Assembly: GCA_041664965.1 (NCBI GenBank)
Contig: JBAYJT010000007.1
Span: 1-45,373, forward strand
DNA from: JBAYJT01 sp041664965
Lineage (GTDB): Bacteria; Pseudomonadota; Gammaproteobacteria; UBA9339
DNA length: 45,373 nucleotides
Direction: 5' to 3'
A model generated the notes under the pieces. That model made no database searches, was not told the origin of the DNA, and worked only from the letters and a program-made list of their open reading frames with translations. Below, piece after piece: positions 17,505 through 25,394 of this stretch (its first letter is position 1; every line of letters begins with the position of its first letter). The position numbers were made by a program, and so were the translations under genes.

Positions 17505-18806
17505 TTATCCAGAAATGAACCCCAAATCAGTAGGAGCTCGGCCCAAAGAATATAACAAATCCACTGTTTCTTGAACAGCTTTACTAACCACTGTATCAAT
17601 AGAAGCACGATTGTCGTAAATAGCATAAAGTGAACGATATTTTTCTGGAGTAATGTTTATCATCATGGAATTCGCTCCGGCTAAAAGTCCTTCACGTTTC
17701 GCTTCTTTGTCGAGAGTTTCTAGCGCAGTTGTCACTAAAATATTAGAGCCATAATCAACCAATCTCGATATAGCGATAGTTTTTAAAATAAGCTCTTTGG
17801 AAGCGCGCTCTGCTTTTTCCATTGGCGTACCTATAGTTGGCAAAAAAGGCCCAAAAGAATACATATCTGGCCCTAAAGATTTGGTCAGTAAAATATTATT
17901 TACAATATCTTCATCTGTTTCGCCTGGAAGGCCAACTAAAAAGCCAGTTGCAATCACGTAGCCCATATCTTTCAAAGAGCGAATAAGCTTTAAACGATCC
18001 TTTAAAGTAGTTCCTGGACGAATACGCGAAAAAATTTCTTCATTGCTGGTTTCAAAACGCATCAAAGCCGCTCTGGCTCCTGCTTTATAGAGCTTGCGAT
18101 AAGTTTCTTCCGAACGAAGCCCTAAGCTTACAAAAACCAAAACTCCCATTTTACGTAAATTACGCACTAATTTTTCTAGCTTTGCATCGTCATACCAATA
18201 ATCCTCTCCCGATTGCAAAACAATAGCTTTAAAGCCATATTTATCGATTGCGTTCTTGGCTATCGCCAAAATTTCTTCAATTTCCAAGCGATAGCGCGTC
18301 AAACCAACTCGATCAGCTCGAATACCGCAATAGCAACAGTTTTGACTGCAGTAATTTGAAAATTCTATAATACCGTGGATACAACTAGCATTGCCGTGTT
18401 CACGCTGTCTAACATTGTTGGCAATTTCATATAGCACTGATAGCTCTTCCGGGGCTTTTAATTTAAAAAGCTCCAAAAGCTCAGATTTTTTGAGTGTTTT
18501 TTGTAGATTAACTTTTTGTAAAATAGCTAGGGCATTGGAGGAAAGTTTATCTTGGTCGATGCGTGACAAGGCCTCGTCAGTCTTTTTCAATTCAAAAAAA
18601 ACATTACGCCAATGCGCTAAAATTTCTTCCGCTTCTTTAGGAGCAATTTTACGTACAAATACTCCGCCTTGGGCATAAATGTAATCGCCAACTTTTACTG
18701 GTTCAAATTCCAAATCCAATAAAATTTTCCGTTTTTCGCCAAAGTAATCAACAATGCCGATATTGCCTTCGATAGCGATTAAAAGCGCTGGTATTGCGTA
18801 GCACAT
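17505..18806 (-). CDS. HypC domain fused to HydE-like radical SAM maturase
   Basis: The protein has 433 residues in two parts. Residues 1 to about 70 match HypC/HybG chaperones: MCYAIP start with Cys2, the nucleophile that binds the Fe(CN)2CO unit, then RKILLDL and VGDYIYA. The conserved HypC His is replaced by Gln46. After a helical linker (about 70-135), residues 140-433 match the [FeFe] maturase HydE. The radical SAM cluster is FSNYCSQNCCYCGIR (Cys153, Cys157, Cys160), followed by QSGEDYWY, LSLGLRSEE-like, MRFETSN and the LVGLPGETDED motif. A C-terminal NITPEKYR also matches HydE. Length is HypC plus HydE. No hydF, hydG or [FeFe] hydrogenase is nearby; a [NiFe] hydrogenase operon is divergent. 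Activity on a Fe-CO-CN intermediate is an inference. Confidence 0.85.
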   Translation of the reverse strand: MCYAIPALLIAIEGNIGIVDYFGEKRKILLDLEFEPVKVGDYIYAQGGVFVRKIAPKEAEEILAHWRNVFFELKKTDEALSRIDQDKLSSNALAILQKVNLQKTLKKSELLELFKLKAPEELSVLYEIANNVRQREHGNASCIHGIIEFSNYCSQNCCYCGIRADRVGLTRYRLEIEEILAIAKNAIDKYGFKAIVLQSGEDYWYDDAKLEKLVRNLRKMGVLVFVSLGLRSEETYRKLYKAGARAALMRFETSNEEIFSRIRPGTTLKDRLKLIRSLKDMGYVIATGFLVGLPGETDEDIVNNILLTKSLGPDMYSFGPFLPTIGTPMEKAERASKELILKTIAISRLVDYGSNILVTTALETLDKEAKREGLLAGANSMMINITPEKYRSLYAIYDNRASIDTVVSKAVQETVDLLYSLGRAPTDLGFISG

Positions 18807-18946
18807 GGGTTTTTACCTTTGAACATTACAAAAAATATGGCCAGAGCATACCACGGAATATGTAAAAATGGAAAAATGGAATGCCTGGCACCACTAGATA
18901 AAATTTTCGTTGCCTTACGACTACTCTTCGTGATAAAAACCAACGT

Positions 18947-19315
18947 ATGCAACCCAAAACAAAAAAAACACGTGTAAGCAGAGACGCGATTCATCGCGTC
19001 TCTCTCTGCGACAAAATTTGGGAAGCGCTGAAGCTTTGCTATGATCCAGAAATTCCCGTCAATGTTGTCGATTTAGGCTTTATCTATGGTGTGGAAGTAA
19101 AACCTTCGGAACAAACTAAGCCATACGATGCTTTCATCCGCATGACTTTAACTACGCCAGCTTGTGCCATGGGAACTTTTATTGTCGATGAAATCAAAGC
19201 CCGCGTCGGCGCTTTAGAAGAAATAAATGCAGTCAATGTGGAATTAGTTTTCGACCCACCCTGGAATCGCTCTATGATCTCAATGCGAGCCAAATTAGAG
19301 CTCGGCATAGCGTAG
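18947..19315 (+). CDS. MIP18/DUF59 (SufT-like) Fe-S assembly protein
   Basis: The protein is 122 residues. The DUF59 core is LCYDPEIPVNVVDLGFIYGV, then LTTPACAMG with the conserved Cys, and DPPWNRSMISMRAKLELG, as in SufT/PaaD-type Fe-S carriers. Residues about 10-19 (VSRDAIHRVS) precede the fold and are encoded by a palindromic repeat at 18979-19002. The stop codon TAG is part of another palindromic repeat (19312-19340). It sits between the HypC-HydE gene and the hydrogenase operon, which suggests a role in loading Fe-S clusters on these proteins. No clear ribosome binding site is seen. Confidence 0.82.
   Translation: MQPKTKKTRVSRDAIHRVSLCDKIWEALKLCYDPEIPVNVVDLGFIYGVEVKPSEQTKPYDAFIRMTLTTPACAMGTFIVDEIKARVGALEEINAVNVELVFDPPWNRSMISMRAKLELGIA
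18979..19002. repeat. AGAGACGCGAT palindromic repeat inside the MIP18 gene
   Basis: It has 11-base perfect arms (AGAGACGCGAT/ATCGCGTCTCT) around TC. A second copy, with a 20-base perfect palindrome, is at 31891-31918 upstream of pgk. Read in frame it encodes SRDAIHRVS near the protein N terminus. Confidence 0.8.
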
Positions 19316-19340
19316 GGAACAGAGCATGCCCGTTCCCTAC
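19312..19340. repeat. GGGCATGCCC palindromic repeat, copy 2
   Basis: GTAGGGAAC and GTTCCCTAC arms flank a GCATGCCC centre. It is the same family as the insert in era at 1215-1256. Its first GTAG supplies the TAG stop of the MIP18 gene. Confidence 0.75.
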
Positions 19341-19402
19341 CGAAAAAACTTGCCAAAGTAAGCGAAATAAGGTTAAATCTGCGCGGTTTTCCGGAAAAAC
19401 CT

Positions 19403-19445
19403 CAAAAAAACATGTCTACAAGATTTCGTTATAAATCAATAACTT
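19403..19445 (-). repeat. Dispersed 42-bp repeat (CATGT family), copy 3
   Basis: On the minus strand it reads AAGTTATTGATTTATAACG, then TTGTAGACATGTTTTTTTG. It lies in the 203-base spacer between the MIP18 gene and hydB, upstream of the hydrogenase operon. Confidence 0.75.
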
Positions 19446-19518
19446 ACATTTTGAAGTGCAGTTTTCTTGAAATTAGCTCACCATTCCTATTAATCAACAG
19501 AAAAACAGGACAAAGATA

Positions 19519-20541
19519 ATGAGCACAAACGTCATAATTAGCAAAGAAAATTTGCTCCAAGGTTTGGACAAAGCACTCGCTGATTACAAATTAGCTGCTT
19601 TGACCGAAAAAGAGGACAAAGTATTATACGATTACGTTGACAGCAGCAAGGCTATCAAGCTTGACTACCAACCGACCGTATTATCTCCCAAAAAATTCTT
19701 TTTCCCGCAAGATGAAACCATTCTGGAATATTCCAGCGATGGCAAGTCTAAAACCAAGATAGAAGCCAAACCAACCGTACTTTTTGGCATTCGTCCTTGC
19801 GACCTGAATGGCTTGAAAATTCTAAATGAGGCCTTCGCCGACGATAATGGCGACCCTAACTATCTTGCCAAACTAGAAAAAGCTTTAGTAATCGGCATTG
19901 ATTGCTGCAAAATCTGCGACAAAAACGCCTTTTGCTTTAAGGTTAAGTCACACTATGCTCGCGGCGGTTATGACGCGATGTTATACGAATTAGACGGTAA
20001 ATATTTAATCGAAACTGCTAGCGAAAAAGGCAAAAACTTCGTTGCCAAATACTGGAAAACTGAAAGCGCCAAAGGCACCGAAAAGGCTGATTTTGACAAG
20101 AAAAAAGAAGCCTCTTTTGGCAAAGAAAAACCGTTTGATAAGCTAGAGCAATTTCCAGAGCTGTTTGCACAAAATAAAAAGCATCCAATTTGGGACAAGG
20201 AAGGCGCACGTTGCTTAAGCTGCGGCTCTTGCATTATGGTTTGCCCAACTTGTTATTGCTTCGACATTGAAGACGACTTGGATCTAAACCTAAAAGGCGG
20301 CAAGAGGGTCAGAAAATGGGATGCTTGCATGTTAAATTGCTTTGCTACTGTGGCCGGCGGCGAAAATTTCCGTCACAGCGCTACAGCTAGACTTCACCAC
20401 CGTATCAATCGCAAATTTGATTACCTAATGAAAAAGCATGGCCAAGCAGTTTGCGTCGGTTGCGGCCGCTGCGTTCGAGCTTGTTTAGCTGCTATCAGTC
20501 CGAAAACCATCGCCGAAAATATTAGCGGCGAGAAGAAATAG
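19519..20541 (+). CDS. hydB: Group 3b [NiFe] hydrogenase (sulfhydrogenase) beta subunit
   Basis: This is the iron-sulfur electron-transfer subunit. The protein has 340 residues. The family signature GIRPCDLNGLKIL is near residue 95, followed by a CCKICDKNAFCF cluster. Two 4Fe-4S motifs sit in the C-terminal third: CLSCGSCIMVCPTCYCF and CVGCGRCVRACL. The N-terminal region resembles AsrA/HydB proteins, which pass electrons between the NiFe dimer and the flavin subunit. A Lys/Glu/Phe-rich segment (about 180-212) is an insertion-like linker. The gene starts the four-gene operon, with AGGACA upstream of the ATG. Confidence 0.92.
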   Translation: MSTNVIISKENLLQGLDKALADYKLAALTEKEDKVLYDYVDSSKAIKLDYQPTVLSPKKFFFPQDETILEYSSDGKSKTKIEAKPTVLFGIRPCDLNGLKILNEAFADDNGDPNYLAKLEKALVIGIDCCKICDKNAFCFKVKSHYARGGYDAMLYELDGKYLIETASEKGKNFVAKYWKTESAKGTEKADFDKKKEASFGKEKPFDKLEQFPELFAQNKKHPIWDKEGARCLSCGSCIMVCPTCYCFDIEDDLDLNLKGGKRVRKWDACMLNCFATVAGGENFRHSATARLHHRINRKFDYLMKKHGQAVCVGCGRCVRACLAAISPKTIAENISGEKK

Positions 20542-20551
20542 GAGGACAAAC

Positions 20552-21412
20552 ATGAGAGAAAAACTAAATTTACAACCCAAAAATGATAAGCTTTATTTGC
20601 CAGAAGAAGCTCGCATCGTAAAAGCCAAAAATTTCACAGAAAAAGAAAAATTCTTTGAAGTAGAAATCACAAGCGGCCGCAGTCTGGGACATACGCCAGG
20701 ACAATTTGTCCAGGTTTTTATTCCCGGTATCGGCGAAGCACCAATTTCGATTTCTTCGGCTCCAGCCACGCATAATCGCTTTGATATGTGCGTCCGCGCT
20801 GTTGGCGAAGTAACCAACAAAATCCATACCATGAAAGAAGGCGACAGCTTGCTGTTCCGCGGTCCTTTTGGCCATGGTTTTGACGATAAAATTCTAAGTC
20901 GCATGGAAGGTAAGCACTTGATTTTAATCATCGGCGGCCTAGGCTATGCGCCACTTAGATCTTTGATCAATAAAATCGTACCAGATCGCGCTAAATACAA
21001 AAAAATTACTCTTTTGTATGGTTGCAAAACACCTGGGGATCGCCTCTATACTGACGAAATCGCTGAACTTTATAAAATTGGTGGCAATCTAGAAATTTTA
21101 GAAACCGTCGATCGTGGCGACACCAATTGGAAACACAACGTTGGCGTAATCACAACTTTAATTCCTAAAGTAGAATTCAATCCAGAAGAAACTTTGGCCT
21201 TTATTGTCGGCCCGCCAATTATGTACAAGTTCGTCTTAAAATCGCTTTTGGAAAAGAAAATGCCAACGGCCAATATCTTTATCGATTTAGAAAGAAGAAT
21301 GCGCTGTGGCGTTGGTAAATGCGGTCATTGTCAAATGGAAGGTATTTACGTTTGCCAAGAGGGACCAGTATTTAATTATGCCGAAGTTGAAAAAAATGAG
21401 GAGGTACTCTAA
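20552..21412 (+). CDS. hydG: Group 3b [NiFe] hydrogenase gamma (FAD/NAD(P)-binding) subunit
   Basis: This flavin subunit links the hydrogenase to NAD(P)(H). The protein has 286 residues of ferredoxin-NADP reductase type. The FAD motif is APISISSAP, the NAD-binding motif is IIGGLGYAPLRS, and FIVGPPIMYKFVL is also present. The C-terminal [2Fe-2S]-type cysteines are in CGVGKCGHCQMEGIYVC. The gene follows hydB after ten bases with GGAGG, and its TAA stop shares a base with the hydD ATG. The name follows the Pyrococcus sulfhydrogenase; it is unrelated to the [FeFe] maturase HydG. Confidence 0.92.
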   Translation: MREKLNLQPKNDKLYLPEEARIVKAKNFTEKEKFFEVEITSGRSLGHTPGQFVQVFIPGIGEAPISISSAPATHNRFDMCVRAVGEVTNKIHTMKEGDSLLFRGPFGHGFDDKILSRMEGKHLILIIGGLGYAPLRSLINKIVPDRAKYKKITLLYGCKTPGDRLYTDEIAELYKIGGNLEILETVDRGDTNWKHNVGVITTLIPKVEFNPEETLAFIVGPPIMYKFVLKSLLEKKMPTANIFIDLERRMRCGVGKCGHCQMEGIYVCQEGPVFNYAEVEKNEEVL

Positions 21413-22185
21413 TGAGTGATACTGCAGCAAAAAAACCGAGAGTTGCGTTTTTCGACTTTGCTTCCTGCGAAGGCTGCCAGCTCTGCGTCATCGATTTAAC
21501 ACCAGAACAATTACTGGATTTATTAAAAGTTATCGACATCGTCGAGTTCCGCGAAGCCATTAGCGAACATTCTGATCAATACGATATCGCTATTATCGAG
21601 GGTTCTTTAACGCGCGATTCCGACATTCCGCGTCTACAAAAAATTCGCGATACCGCGAAGCTCTTAATCACCCTGGGCTCTTGTTCTACAATAGGCGGCA
21701 TCAATGCACTAAAGAACTTCCAAGCCCCGGCTGATTATCAAAAAGCGGTTTATCCGGAAGATTCTAATAAATACGAAAGCGGAAAAGTGCGCGCCATTCA
21801 TGAAGTTGTTAAAGTGGACGCCTTTATTCCTGGCTGTCCGATCGACACTGGCGAATTCGTGCGCGTTGTGAAAAATCTGCTTTTAGGCAAAAATCTTGGC
21901 ATTCCGGATTATCCAGTCTGCGTCGAATGCAAGAAAAATGAAAACGTTTGCGTATACGAAAAAGGCTTGCAATGTTTGGGACCTATTGTGAGAGCAGGCT
22001 GTAATGCACGTTGCCCCAGCAATGGCGGCTATTGCTTTGGCTGTCGCGGTTTAATCCCTGAAGCCAATGTCAAATCGCAACAAGATATCATGCAAAAATA
22101 TAAACTTTCATTCGAGCAAATGAAGGAAAAATTCAAATTATTCTTAGAAAGAAGTCCGGAGGTATTCCAAGATGGCAGCAAATAA
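21412..22185 (+). CDS. hydD: Group 3b [NiFe] hydrogenase delta (small) subunit
   Basis: The small subunit carries Fe-S clusters that pass electrons from the NiFe site. The protein has 257 residues. The proximal cluster motif is ASCEGCQLC near residue 20, with TLGSCSTIGG, PGCPIDTGEF and a Cys-rich VCVECKKNENVCVY segment. Distal motifs are CLGPIVRAGCNARCPSNGGYCFGCRG. No twin-arginine signal peptide is present, so the enzyme is cytosolic, as expected for group 3. It overlaps hydA by 14 bases. Confidence 0.93.
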   Translation: MSDTAAKKPRVAFFDFASCEGCQLCVIDLTPEQLLDLLKVIDIVEFREAISEHSDQYDIAIIEGSLTRDSDIPRLQKIRDTAKLLITLGSCSTIGGINALKNFQAPADYQKAVYPEDSNKYESGKVRAIHEVVKVDAFIPGCPIDTGEFVRVVKNLLLGKNLGIPDYPVCVECKKNENVCVYEKGLQCLGPIVRAGCNARCPSNGGYCFGCRGLIPEANVKSQQDIMQKYKLSFEQMKEKFKLFLERSPEVFQDGSK

Positions 22186-23464
22186 TGTAAAAATTGATGT
22201 TCATCACATCACACGCGTAGAAGGACACGGCAATATCAAAGTAGATATTGAAAACGGCGTAATCAAAGAATGTAAACTAGAAGTTGTCGAAGCTCCGCGT
22301 TTCTTTGAAGCAATGCTTAAAGGTCGTCCTTATGACGAAGCAGCTCTTATCACTAGCCGTATTTGCGGCATCTGCTCTCTTGGCCATCAAATGGCTTCTA
22401 TTCAAGCTACGGAAGATGCTTTCGGCATCAAGATTTCCGAGCAAGAAAAATTACTTCGCCGCCTCATGAACTGCGGTGAATACTTCGAAAGCCATGTGTT
22501 ACACATTTACTTTTTGGCTGTTCCTGACTTCGTTGGCGCCAAATCAGTACTTCCTTTAGCTAGCACACATACAGATGTGGTAGTTCAAGCTCTGAAATTA
22601 AAACGCTTGGGACACTACATTGGTGATGTCATTGGCGGCAGATTAATTCACTCTATCGCCACCAACGTCAAAGCTATGACCAAAATTCCAACGGCAGCTA
22701 TCCTGGAAGATATCATCGCTAAATTAGAAGACGCCAAAGTAGAGCTCAAAAAAGCTATTCCGCTAGTGAAATCTTTGAAGTTACCCAATTTCGAAAGAGA
22801 AACCGAGTACATTTCGCTTTACAAAAAAGGCGAATATGCGCTTTTAGAAGGCAATATTTTCTCGAGCGATACGGGCGAGACTTCTTACAAAAACTATCGC
22901 GAAATGACCAACGAATATTTAGTTGATCACTCCACCGCACGCCGCGCTAAACATCATCGAGATTCTTTCATGGTCGGCGCTTTGGCTCGCTTCAATAACA
23001 GCCATATGTGGTTGTCTGACAGCGCTAAAGAAGTTGCTGCAGAATTAGGCCTTAAAGCTCCTTGCTACAATACTTACATGATCACAGTTGCGCAATTCGT
23101 CGAGCTTTTCCACATTGCCGATGATGCTATTCAAGCCGCGAAAGATCTTTTAAATATGACATTAAAACTAGAAGATCGCTCCTTCCCGCTTAAAGCTGGA
23201 ACAGGCGTTGGCGCTGTTGAAGTACCTCGCGGTATTTTATATCACGAATATACTTACAACGATAAAGGTTTAATGGAAAAAGCCAATTGCATCATTCCAA
23301 CTGGGCAAAATTTGGATAACATCGAAAACGATTTCCGGGCTCTCTTGCCAACGGTGTTAGACAAATCGAAAGAAGAAATCACTCTTCTCTTGGAAATGAT
23401 GGTCCGAGCCTACGATCCATGTATTTCCTGCTCAACACATATATTAGACGTAGAATTTGTTTAA
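22172..23464 (+). CDS. hydA: Group 3b [NiFe] hydrogenase alpha (large, NiFe) subunit
   Basis: The catalytic subunit binds the NiFe(CN)2CO site. The protein has 430 residues. The L1 motif is SRICGICSLGHQ near residue 64 and the L2 motif is DPCISCSTH near the end. All four Ni-binding Cys (two CxxC pairs) are present. Seven residues (ILDVEFV) follow the last His; in the family such a tail is removed by a maturation protease. GGAGG precedes the ATG, inside hydD. Assembly needs HypA-F functions, of which only a HypC domain is encoded here (17505-18806). A strong terminator follows. Confidence 0.95.
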   Translation: MAANNVKIDVHHITRVEGHGNIKVDIENGVIKECKLEVVEAPRFFEAMLKGRPYDEAALITSRICGICSLGHQMASIQATEDAFGIKISEQEKLLRRLMNCGEYFESHVLHIYFLAVPDFVGAKSVLPLASTHTDVVVQALKLKRLGHYIGDVIGGRLIHSIATNVKAMTKIPTAAILEDIIAKLEDAKVELKKAIPLVKSLKLPNFERETEYISLYKKGEYALLEGNIFSSDTGETSYKNYREMTNEYLVDHSTARRAKHHRDSFMVGALARFNNSHMWLSDSAKEVAAELGLKAPCYNTYMITVAQFVELFHIADDAIQAAKDLLNMTLKLEDRSFPLKAGTGVGAVEVPRGILYHEYTYNDKGLMEKANCIIPTGQNLDNIENDFRALLPTVLDKSKEEITLLLEMMVRAYDPCISCSTHILDVEFV

Positions 23465-23483
23465 TATTTAGTGTGAATATTAG

Positions 23484-23512
23484 AAAAAAGGGAGCTTTGG
23501 GCTCCCTTTTTT
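23484..23512. terminator. Bidirectional rho-independent terminator
   Basis: A GGGAGC/GCTCCC stem with a TTTGG loop is flanked by AAAAAA and TTTTTT. It ends the hydrogenase operon on the plus strand and the 23515-24771 gene on the minus strand. Confidence 0.92.
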
Positions 23513-23514
23513 GT

Positions 23515-24771
23515 TTAGATAGGAACTGAAGCATTTCTTGGAGGCGGAAATGGACTTTGGCGCTTTGGGGTTGTTTCTTGTGTTGACTCTGTAGAAGCTC
23601 TTGTTGATGGCATAAGGATAGCAGGAGCGTTGTAATCAATTGCTTTTAATCTCTCCCATAATTTCTCATCAGCCGCGTTAAATGCAAGCCTATAATCCGT
23701 GTTTGCTGTCAGCTTGTCCATTTGTGCAAATATATCCCTAAGCTTACCTTCTGCAACTAAGCTTCCTTGTTTATACTCTAGCAAACATCGCAATAATCCC
23801 AATGCCCCAAAAACAGTTGGTCCTTTAGCATCTAATATTTCAATACTTTGCAACACAGTTTTACCGGCTTGCATACAGTCAATTAAACAATCAGCACCGC
23901 TAGGGGTTTTTGTTTCTTCATATTCCAAAGATATCAAGGCATCTAAAATATTTCCAATATTTCGCTGCTTTTGACTTAATTGCTGTATTCGCGCTCTACC
24001 AAAAAAACCAGGACAACATACCCCAAGCTTTTTTTGTTCCAAAGATATCAATTCCTCACTAAGTAATCGCACAAACTCTTTATTCTTATCTCGAAGTGTT
24101 TCCTCAACAACATTAGTCACTGAATTAGTCGTGGAGGAAGAGGAAGAAGACGATGGTTGTGGAGTAGAAACCACCGAGCTTGGTGCTGCAGCAAGGATTG
24201 TTTGAGGCGATGTTGACGGAGGAGTACTTGGAACTGGTGTTGGCGTAAACACCGCACTTGCTGCAGGAGCAGAGCTTGAACTACCACCGCTAGGGCTAGG
24301 TGTTTGAGAATTTGCAATTTTCGGCTGGGGCTTTGTATACAAACAAGCAGGCACTAGAATATCAACATAACCCGACCTGCTGTTCTCATCAACTTTTGCT
24401 GCAGCAAAAATATCGTGCGGCAACGTATTAAGCGCTTTAGTAAATGCCCCAGCCGTCTGGCTAATGCTATTTTGTGGAGTAGTTTTGAAGCTCACTCGGT
24501 AGTTGCCTTTTTCCGCAACACAGGAATCTAGGGCTTGACAAAGAACCCCAAGACCTTGCACAGCTGGATCTTCCTGTTTCTTTGGTTGTTTTTTGGGCAC
24601 AAGAGGCGTGGCTTCTGAAGATCCTTTCTGTTCCGTCGTGCTGAGCTCTCTTCTAAAAGTCGTCAAAAATTTTTCATTACCAAAAAAGTCCATTAACCAA
24701 TTCATAGCTTCTTTCTGGCTAGCAGAGTCTACTATCGTTGTACTTTTTGTCGACGTTTTTGTTGTAAGCAT
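23515..24771 (-). CDS. Unrecognised two-domain protein with Ser/Pro/Ala linker
   Basis: The product has 418 residues and no recognised family. Residues 1-146 form a folded-looking N-terminal part. Residues about 147-220 are a low-complexity Ser/Pro/Thr/Ala linker with a run of seven Ser. Residues about 221-385 are mainly helical and contain a Cys-Cys pair at 252-253. The C terminus (386-418) is again Ser/Thr/Pro/Arg rich. No signal peptide or membrane segment is seen. The Cys-Cys region resembles that of the next gene upstream. This layout is compatible with a secreted effector or surface-associated protein, but nothing proves it. GGAG lies eight bases before the ATG. Confidence 0.75.
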   Translation of the reverse strand: MLTTKTSTKSTTIVDSASQKEAMNWLMDFFGNEKFLTTFRRELSTTEQKGSSEATPLVPKKQPKKQEDPAVQGLGVLCQALDSCVAEKGNYRVSFKTTPQNSISQTAGAFTKALNTLPHDIFAAAKVDENSRSGYVDILVPACLYTKPQPKIANSQTPSPSGGSSSSAPAASAVFTPTPVPSTPPSTSPQTILAAAPSSVVSTPQPSSSSSSSTTNSVTNVVEETLRDKNKEFVRLLSEELISLEQKKLGVCCPGFFGRARIQQLSQKQRNIGNILDALISLEYEETKTPSGADCLIDCMQAGKTVLQSIEILDAKGPTVFGALGLLRCLLEYKQGSLVAEGKLRDIFAQMDKLTANTDYRLAFNAADEKLWERLKAIDYNAPAILMPSTRASTESTQETTPKRQSPFPPPRNASVPI

Positions 24772-24833
24772 TGTGGATTCTCCGCTATTTTGATGTTTGA
24801 ATGTTTTTAATAACTAAACTCGCTTATGTCATA

Positions 24834-25274
24834 CTATTTTTTAGCTAACAAACAAGATTTTTCTGAGTTAGCCTCAGCCGGCAATACCTTCTTCGCTGCT
24901 GTAATAAATTTTTGTAATTCAGTGCTTAGATTTTGTTCTTGGAGACGGTTTATAACTCTTTCTGCAGCAGAAATTCTTCCTGTTAAATTAATATGCTGTA
25001 ATCCTAAAACATATTTCTCAATCTCTCCGCGCATGCTTTCTGAAGAACTAGCATTAACTACGTTATTATTAAAAATTATCTGATAAACACCAAGCTCTAA
25101 TAGCACATCGCCCAAAGGTCTTGAGGCTTCTGTTTGTCGATCAGTAGAAGGTTTCATCCAAAAGCATAAACAACAACGTTGCTTTATTTTAGATAATTCT
25201 TGCTTTGCAAGCATGGCTGCTGTTGCAATATCAACTACTGTTTTTTGTTCTGCGGCCAATGTTGTTCTAAGCAT
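24834..25274 (-). CDS. Unrecognised small Cys-Cys protein
   Basis: The product has 146 residues with no known family recognised. It is helical by pattern, with a Cys-rich segment QRCCLCFWMKPS at about 32-43. Its region LAKQELSKIKQRCC followed by RPLGDVLLEL aligns by eye with RLLSEELISLEQKK, VCC and RNIGNILDAL of the protein encoded just downstream, so the two may share a domain. No signal peptide is seen. There is no Shine-Dalgarno; an extended -10 box (TTGGTATACT) ends nine bases before the ATG, which suggests a leaderless or very short leader mRNA. The spacing to the next gene is 62 bases. Confidence 0.65.
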   Translation of the reverse strand: MLRTTLAAEQKTVVDIATAAMLAKQELSKIKQRCCLCFWMKPSTDRQTEASRPLGDVLLELGVYQIIFNNNVVNASSSESMRGEIEKYVLGLQHINLTGRISAAERVINRLQEQNLSTELQKFITAAKKVLPAEANSEKSCLLAKK

Positions 25275-25394
25275 AAGAAACAGTATACCAATTAATTCTT
25301 AACACAATCTGAAAACCATAAATTAGTCACCAGAACCTGATTTTAATTCTCAACCAATTGATTTATAACGATATCGTGTAGACATGTTTGCGGA
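25275..25394. promoter_or_regulatory. Spacer with extended -10 promoter for the 24834-25274 gene
   Basis: On the minus strand TTGGTATACT lies nine bases upstream of the ATG at 25274. No good -35 hexamer was found at 16-18 bases. The rest of the spacer holds a copy of the 42-bp repeat at 25352-25391. Confidence 0.4.
25352..25391 (+). repeat. Dispersed 42-bp repeat (CATGT family), copy 4
   Basis: It reads AACCAATTGATTTATAACG, then CGTGTAGACATGTTTGCGG. It lies four bases beyond the prfA stop codon. Confidence 0.72.

Noticed and set aside
20552..21412. hydG as an [FeFe] hydrogenase maturase
   Set aside because: The protein has FAD/NAD and 2Fe-2S motifs of the sulfhydrogenase gamma subunit, not a radical SAM domain. 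The shared name is a coincidence.
23515..24771. Autotransporter or porin with a Ser/Pro linker
   Set aside because: No signal peptide and no C-terminal beta-barrel strand are present.
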